Shown here one piece after another: positions 52,592-58,050 of a DNA stretch of 58,050 bases. The stretch spans positions 1-58,050 of the forward strand of contig CAJPVJ010000034.1 in assembly GCA_905397405.1 (NCBI GenBank), given 5' to 3'. The number at the start of each line of letters is the position of its first letter. The first letter of the stretch is position 1. The notes beneath the pieces are model-generated. The model was not told where the DNA came from. It saw only the letters and a program-made list of their open reading frames with translations, and ran no database searches. The stretch is from Oppiella nova. Its lineage: Eukaryota > Arthropoda > Arachnida > Sarcoptiformes > Oppiidae. The translations under genes and the position numbers were made by a program.

Positions 52592-52833
52592 TTTGTTAAA
52601 TATTGATGTTTTGGTGAACAGGGATGAGAAGAGTGGATGAAAAACACTTGAGTTGGCAATCGGTGTAAGCGCTGCCTCTTCTCAATGCATTCATTATTGA
52701 GTGAATTTCAGGCAAACATTTAGAGTCCGGCAACAAATTGCAGGAAATATGGGAACCCTTCTGGAAGTGGCGTTAATCCACATAAGGCACGAGTGAAGGC
52801 ACTGACAGACCTCTCATTGTCCCACAAGAACTC
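52592..52833. promoter_or_regulatory. Upstream flank of the Ihog-like gene
   Basis: The 240 bases 5' of the minus-strand start codon at 52591, likely 5' UTR and/or promoter. No TATA-like element stands out. The repeat cluster begins at its far end. Confidence 0.35.
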
Positions 52834-52915
52834 ACTGGAAACTCACTGCAAACTTGGGATCACTGGAGACCAGTACTGGAAACTCACTGCAAACTTGGGA
52901 TCACTTTCAACCAGT
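52834..52915. repeat. Two tandem copies of a 41-bp unit
   Basis: Units 52834-52874 and 52875-52915 both start ACTGGAAACTCACTGCAAAC and differ at four adjacent positions (37 of 41 identical). Each unit ends in CCAGT and runs into ACTGG, so a perfect 10-bp palindrome CCAGTACTGG forms at each unit end (junctions near 52875 and 52916). Confidence 0.9.
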
Positions 52916-52937
52916 ACTGGTGCAGCAAAACGACTGG

Positions 52938-53050
52938 TGCTGTTACTACTCGTACTACACTTGGCTTTGCTTTGCTTGTGTTGAGCACTGGTTTGCAGTC
53001 TTGCAGTCACTCTTCTCTGGGACTCTCTTCACAAACAACTGAATCACAGA
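52938..53050 (+). repeat. Left arm of a perfect 113-bp inverted repeat
   Basis: Starts TGCTGTTACTACTCGTACTA and ends ACTGAATCACAGA. It is the exact reverse complement of 53840-53952. On the inner side it runs into a GA-rich tract (53051-53072), matching the (CT)n tract at the inner side of the other arm. Confidence 0.93.
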
Positions 53051-53839
53051 AAGAGAGAGAGAGAAGAGAAGGTTAAGAAACTGAACGCTCTCTCCCTATA
53101 CGAGTGAACACTTGAGATGCAGTGCCCTAAAGGGAGACGGGATGTATCCTATTCTTCAGGTGCAGGGGTTGTCCACGGATGGGCACAACTATGCCATAGT
53201 TTGTGGGCTCTGTTGGACGGCTTACAGCTCCGCAACTTCTCAACTGCTTGTCTGCAGTGAACACTGTTTTATAAGTTATGTCAAGCGATGGCTTTGGCAG
53301 CTCCGGCCCAAACACCACCAATAGATTGGCAACTAATTCACAACTATAGCGATCCGGTGCCACAAACTTTCACTCATATTAGACTACACTTTTAATTTTT
53401 AGGCTAAATTCTTAAGTTCTTAAAACTTCTTAAAACTTAGAAAAAACTTTTAAAAACTTTAAAAACTTTTCCAAACAAAGAATTAAATGGAAATTTAATA
53501 TAGTCTTATCAAGTTCTACATACAAATAGAAAGCATTCATAAATATTTGAATTCAATAAATATTAATGATCAGGGTCATAATTATCATTATGGGCTTTGT
53601 GTTGAAAGGTATGCATAAAACTTTGGAAATGTGGTCATTGATGGAAACCCTGCTCATATGAGAACTGCATGGGCTATCTGTGCCAATACCCAACACAATG
53701 ATTAACAACCTGACAACAGGCATACAACAGCTACAACACCAGCACTTGCACTGTAAGACCTGCACCACTACTACTCCAACACTAATCACAACAAAAAACA
53801 ACTTTCACTGAATAAACCGTCTCTCTCTCTCTCTCTCTC
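53051..53839. other. 789-bp spacer between inverted repeat arms, with a GC-richer core
   Basis: Bounded by GA- and CT-microsatellites. 53112-53363 is clearly less AT-rich than the surroundings and is open on both strands (70 codons plus, 78 codons minus, the latter ending 'GIVVPIRGQPLHLKNRIHP'). I recognise no domain in either. It may be an exon fragment captured by a mobile or duplicated segment. Confidence 0.5.
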
Positions 53840-53842
53840 TCT
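53820..53842. repeat. (CT)n microsatellite at the inner edge of the right inverted-repeat arm
   Basis: Eleven CT units directly abutting the arm that starts at 53840. Confidence 0.9.
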
Positions 53843-53952
53843 GTGATTCAGTTGTTTGTGAAGAGAGTCCCAGAGAAGAGTGACTGCAAGACTGCAAACC
53901 AGTGCTCAACACAAGCAAAGCAAAGCCAAGTGTAGTACGAGTAGTAACAGCA
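53840..53952 (-). repeat. Right arm of the perfect 113-bp inverted repeat
   Basis: Exact reverse complement of 52938-53050, by base-by-base reading. The outer end stops at 53952, one base before the first copy of the ~122-bp direct repeat. Confidence 0.93.
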
Positions 53953-53953
53953 A

Positions 53954-54036
53954 AAATGCAATTATTTTCCATCATATTTTCCTTAAATAAATTCTCGACA
54001 ACTTTACACTTTAAATATATATTTATAGATATATAA

Positions 54037-54069
<33 letters not shown>

Positions 54070-54076
54070 CATTCAT
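53954..54076 (+). repeat. Direct repeat copy 1 (about 122 bp, ending in (CT)n)
   Basis: Starts AAATGCAATTATTTTCCATC and ends in a CT microsatellite plus CCACATTCAT. It is nearly identical to 55068-55188, differing only around the start of the CT tract and in CT number. Confidence 0.93.
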
Positions 54077-55067
54077 TGCCAATCGCCTTATTATTCTGTA
54101 GTGAAAGCATTTCAGTCACTAAGTGTTGGATATCTAATACCTATTACTGTAATATATATTTTGTTGGAACCAATGAATCGCTTGGAGAGTGAAATGCCAG
54201 CGCCAGAGACCCATTACCTATTACTACAGGGTCTGTAGTGTACAAACAAATGCAAATTAATGACCATTTAATGATGTGATTGAAATCAAAACTAGTGATT
54301 ATTCGCCAGAACTCTCATCTAATTAAATGCAGGCAATGGTGTAGTGTAGACACCAAAGAGGCGCACAGGCAGGTGCCTATCACTGTCCCATCAGACCTAT
54401 CATGATGTTTGAACTGATAATTAGGAATAACCTACAAATGCAGCTAACTTTAGATATATTGCGGTCAACTTTTGTCCCTTTTATTTGATTTGATTTTTGT
54501 TTCGCGCGTTTGCAAATGAAATCATAAATGTTTATAACAAACTCGTACTGATATATGATTCAAACATTTCGTAGACATTTGATTATGTTTATGGTTTTGC
54601 GTGAAATTGTTTGATAACAATGAAGGCATAATTGTATTCTCAAATATTTTGATGGCATTCCACCTCAAGTTTTCCCGAAAAAAGTTTTTCGAAATAATAT
54701 ATTTGGCGAAAATATGTTTGATAATTGGCTTTCTGTCAAATATTCTCATTTAAATAATAATAATATCAAAGTCTATAACTTGTGTTTCACTCGCATTTGA
54801 GTCGAGAGACTATGAGAAGGCAAGTCTGCTCTCACGGATGATATCATATCTGTTCTCAAAACAATTTATCCCATTATAACGAGTAGTCCGGATGTGTTGA
54901 GGGGGAGAGCAGTAAGACTTTGAAACGATGCATATGTGCAGTTGTGTTGGCTATACTTCACTCCACTCTACTAGAGAGTGTTCGTCTCTATTATTCAATA
55001 CAAGAGTCAAATACACACAACAAATGAAATCCCAAACCTATTATTTGAGTTCACAATTTGTTGAAAT
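54077..55067. other. Sequence between the two direct repeat copies
   Basis: About 990 bp of AT-rich DNA without a supported frame or RNA gene. If the two copies are long-terminal-repeat-like ends, this would be the internal part, but no reverse transcriptase, gag or primer-binding site is visible, so a local duplication is more likely. Confidence 0.4.
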
Positions 55068-55188
55068 AAATGCAATTATTTTCCATCATATTTTCCTTAA
55101 ATAAATTCTCGACAACTTTACACTTTAAATATATATTTATAGATATATAAGAGTCTCTCTCTCTCTCTCTCTCTCTCTCCACATTCAT
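55068..55188 (+). repeat. Direct repeat copy 2 (about 121 bp, ending in (CT)n)
   Basis: Second copy of the unit at 53954-54076, 1114 bp further on. Outside the unit the flanks differ at once on both sides, so the boundaries are sharp. Confidence 0.93.
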
Positions 55189-58050
55189 AAATTCTTATCG
55201 AAAATATTTTTTCATTTTCTATTTTTGTTGTTGTTTTTGTTTTACAATTCATGTGTAGAGAGAAAGTTTTTCAAAAGTAAAAGTTTTGACATTTTTAAGA
55301 GCTAATAAATTATTGTGCATTTAATTAAATGTCATTTACACCATTGAATTTATGTTTGAAGAATTGAATTTAAATTTCTAATTTTACACCTGTCTTCAAA
55401 TATTTAATTGAAAATATATTATTACTCATTTCTAAATTCATTGATTATAAAAGCAATCACAACTATTTATAATTACTTCAAAACAATATTATTCATAAAA
55501 ATATGATGAAATTCTGATTAAAATTAAATGGTATATGTTTTATAAAATTATAATTAGAATTATATTTGATTAAAATGCAGGTATATTTAAAGGTAAAATA
55601 AAAAAAGTGGCAACAAGTACAGACACTTTAGTGAATAAGTAATCAGTCATTAAGTCATAAAAACTTCTAAAAAAGTAATGCAATTTATCTTCGAAACAAA
55701 TTATAAATAAAATGCATTTTGAATTTAAAATTCATTAAATCTCTAAATTATTTTGCTATCAATTGAAGAGTGAATACAAATTTTGTTGAATTGATTTCTA
55801 GATAAATGAGTGGAAATGGTTGTTGCGCTGACTTACTAAACTCCGGCTTAACTTAAACATCAAAAAAAAAAAGTTTTACACGAAAAATGCAAATGTGTGG
55901 TGTGAGCGTGGTCATTTATTTTAACCAGACGTTTCAATCGTTTGTATAATATGTCAAATATAATCGCTTTTCATGCAAAATAAAAACTCCAACAAATTAT
56001 CAGGATTTGTATTTTGTGTTAAAAGAAAAGAGAAATTTATCGATAATTTTCAAATAACTGACGAAATTCGTGGCGACAAAACAAAAGTTCACTCCACGTA
56101 TGGAGGGGTGCACTGAAGTTCACTCCATGTCTTCACGAAACCACATCACGTCCACCTATTTTGTGTGCCCGAGAAGTGTAAGTATTTGTATATGTGTTGG
56201 CGCTCAGGTATGGGTGCCTTTTTGATGATGATTTGAACGAAACCATGAGTTTAAGAAAGACTATACGCATATTAAGGCGCTCTCTATTTTCACGCCCTCC
56301 CTCTCCAACGCTCCCAAACATAACCAATATTTTCGCCGCTTTTTAACTAATATTTCTTTTTTGTTCAAAAAACCAGACATTCCTTATTCAACGCAAAATA
56401 TATTCCTTTTAATTCTCGTTTCAGTGCAATATTTATACATTTTTTTCGGAGCTTTCCATACAATGTGTTTCACAAATGAATTGATTGAATGCATTCAGAA
56501 GTTATGTCATGTCATGTCCTACGCATACAAATCGGTTCATTGCGTGGGCTTTACATTCATTACACAATGTATTCAATTCTGTGCTCTATTTGTATAACAT
56601 TTATATTTTCAAAATTATTAATATATAGCTTTTCAATAGATTGGCGTTTATTTTTTAAACTTAATTCACATAAAATTCTCATAAATATTTAAATTCCGGT
56701 TTATTATAGTTAAATAAATATGTGTGGTTTGAAAACAAAGTTTACTAAAAGTTATGCTTTGTATTTAAATATTAACTCTCCTAGCTCTATTATTAGTTTC
56801 CTTTTATTTTCAATGCATGTACAGTACAAGTGAATTACTATTCTTTAAGTCTTTAGAAAATTCTTATGTATAACAAAAATTCATTGAATATAATTTCATT
56901 TAAAATATGTTTTAATATTTGGCAAAATTTAAATCTATTTATGGTTATATAAAGACACAATGCACTAAGCAAATGTAAAATAATTAATGCTTAAAAAACA
57001 TATTTAAAAAATTTACAAAAATTTGTTTAAGTTGGTTTTCAAAATTTTTTTGTTTAATATGAATAAGTTACCAAAACTAAAAGACCATTTATTATATTTC
57101 TAGATTCATGGCTCAATTCTAAAACCTGAGGCATAGTTGTTGTGTTGACTTAAAGTGAAGTTTTAAAAGTTGACAACAAGTCCTGCATTTTGAAGTGAAA
57201 ACATATTTTATTGATATCTCAATTAGATTTAAATTTAGCATAATATCTGAGAAATGAGCAAATTTCTGAATAAAACACATAACTTATACCTCTTTATCTG
57301 ATCATTTAATTACTGTGTTATCCCCACTAATATACCACAAAATCCAGTCCCCAGTAGTCATCACTTCCAGCTGTCAAATAGGGTTTTGTTTGCTTTGAAT
57401 GGTTTGAAAGTAGTGTTGAGTTATAATAAGTTAGCCTTAATTCTCATGTCAACGGGTTTGTTCATAAAAATAGAAATAAATAGCGAAATGTTTAAAATAA
57501 AATACCGAAAAATGTTTGCAAAACTTAGTGAAACTGTATAAAGAATAGGGTTAACGACGAGTGAAAGAGTTTTCAGGAGGTTTTCAGGACTGGTAGAAAA
57601 AAAACACACATAAGTGGCCTTGAATTTGATGATTATAGCGCTCGTAAAACTGCTTACTCTTCTCATATCTTATCATTAGAACCGAAGTCTCTTTCCTCGG
57701 ATTCATTAGGCGAGTGGTAAGAGTACGAGCACCGCAACTGTAGGCCTACATTATGGTGTTAGTCAGCCATCAGTGTTACTCTTAATACTTCTGTCGACAC
57801 CGCACCCCAATCCCCCTCCAAATCCCTACCAATTCATATACTTTTATTATATATCCGTATAAATGAGTGGAAACATTGAGTTTTTGTGCAAAACTTGTTT
57901 TCTCCATAGCGTTGGCCAAACTTTGTGAAGCCATTTACAAGCGTTCATATTATTGCTTATATAAGTTATATCACATAACAAGATGTGCCGATACTTAAAA
58001 TGCTCTCGAACAGACAACCAGCTGTACTACCCGTCCAATAGTTTAATAGT
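55189..58050. other. AT-rich region to the end of the window
   Basis: No coding exon can be supported. A short direct repeat AAGTTCACTCCAYGT lies at 56085-56132 (two copies). 57660-57830 is less AT-rich and might be an untranslated exon or promoter of a gene outside the window, but it has no open frame. A D-arm-like GCGAGTGGTAAGA near 57710 does not belong to a foldable tRNA. Confidence 0.4.

Noticed and set aside
53954-55188. Direct repeats read as long terminal repeats of a retroelement
   Set aside because: The ~990-bp interior has no reverse transcriptase, protease or gag frame and no primer-binding site; the units are too short for typical LTRs.
57700-57780. tRNA-like D-arm sequence GCGAGTGGTAAGA
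   Set aside because: No matching acceptor stem, anticodon arm or GTTCGA-type T-loop follows at the right distance.

Overview
This is an animal nuclear DNA window. It is AT-rich, with spliced genes whose introns use GT..AG and are often only 50-100 bp, AATAAA signals after several stops, and long AT-rich non-coding tracts with (GA)n/(CT)n microsatellites. The gene set (APP-like protein, Ihog/Boi-type Hedgehog co-receptor, nose-resistant-to-fluoxetine acyltransferase, EMSY, MAD2, VPS29, Rpt3, PPOX, Spb1/FTSJ3) fits an arthropod. Two F-box/leucine-rich proteins with an N-terminal 'FDRFGDDLCG.ILSYL'-type motif suggest an acariform (oribatid-like) mite. That last step is inference from family resemblance, not proof.

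Layout. 1-1.45 kb: PDCD2-like gene (minus), C-terminal domain intact, N-terminal zinc domain apparently broken. 2.76-4.75 kb: EMSY homologue (plus, 4 exons, 587 aa). 5.96-11.64 kb: nose-resistant-to-fluoxetine/acyltransferase-3 membrane protein (plus, 13 exons, 807 aa). 12.28-14.96 kb: FTSJ3/Spb1 rRNA methyltransferase (plus, 5 exons, 802 aa). 15.09-18.17 kb: two divergently transcribed single-exon F-box proteins. 18.68-19.42 kb: MAD2 (plus, 3 exons, 203 aa), convergent with VPS29 (minus, 4 exons, 182 aa, 19.71-20.47 kb). 24.70-41.86 kb: APP-like gene (minus, 5 coding exons, about 717 aa) with an 11.6-kb first intron. 42.59-43.92 kb: proteasome ATPase Rpt3 (minus, 2 exons, 417 aa), head-to-head with protoporphyrinogen oxidase (plus, 4 exons, 44.20-45.95 kb). 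49.49-52.59 kb: Ihog/Boi/CDON-like receptor (minus, 2 exons, 1012 aa). 52.6-58.05 kb: no recognised gene, but a cluster of inverted, direct and tandem repeats at 52.8-55.2 kb.

Exon chains were built by hand from splice sites, preserved reading phase and family conservation; every chain reported as complete has a codon total divisible by three. Apart from the PDCD2-like locus the genes look like intact housekeeping or developmental genes. They do not form one pathway; the only obvious regulatory pairings are the head-to-head Rpt3/PPOX pair and two convergent tail-to-tail pairs. I see no CRISPR, tRNA, rRNA or recognisable transposase. I do not see a convincing new biological system; the least explained structure is the repeat cluster upstream of the Ihog-like gene.
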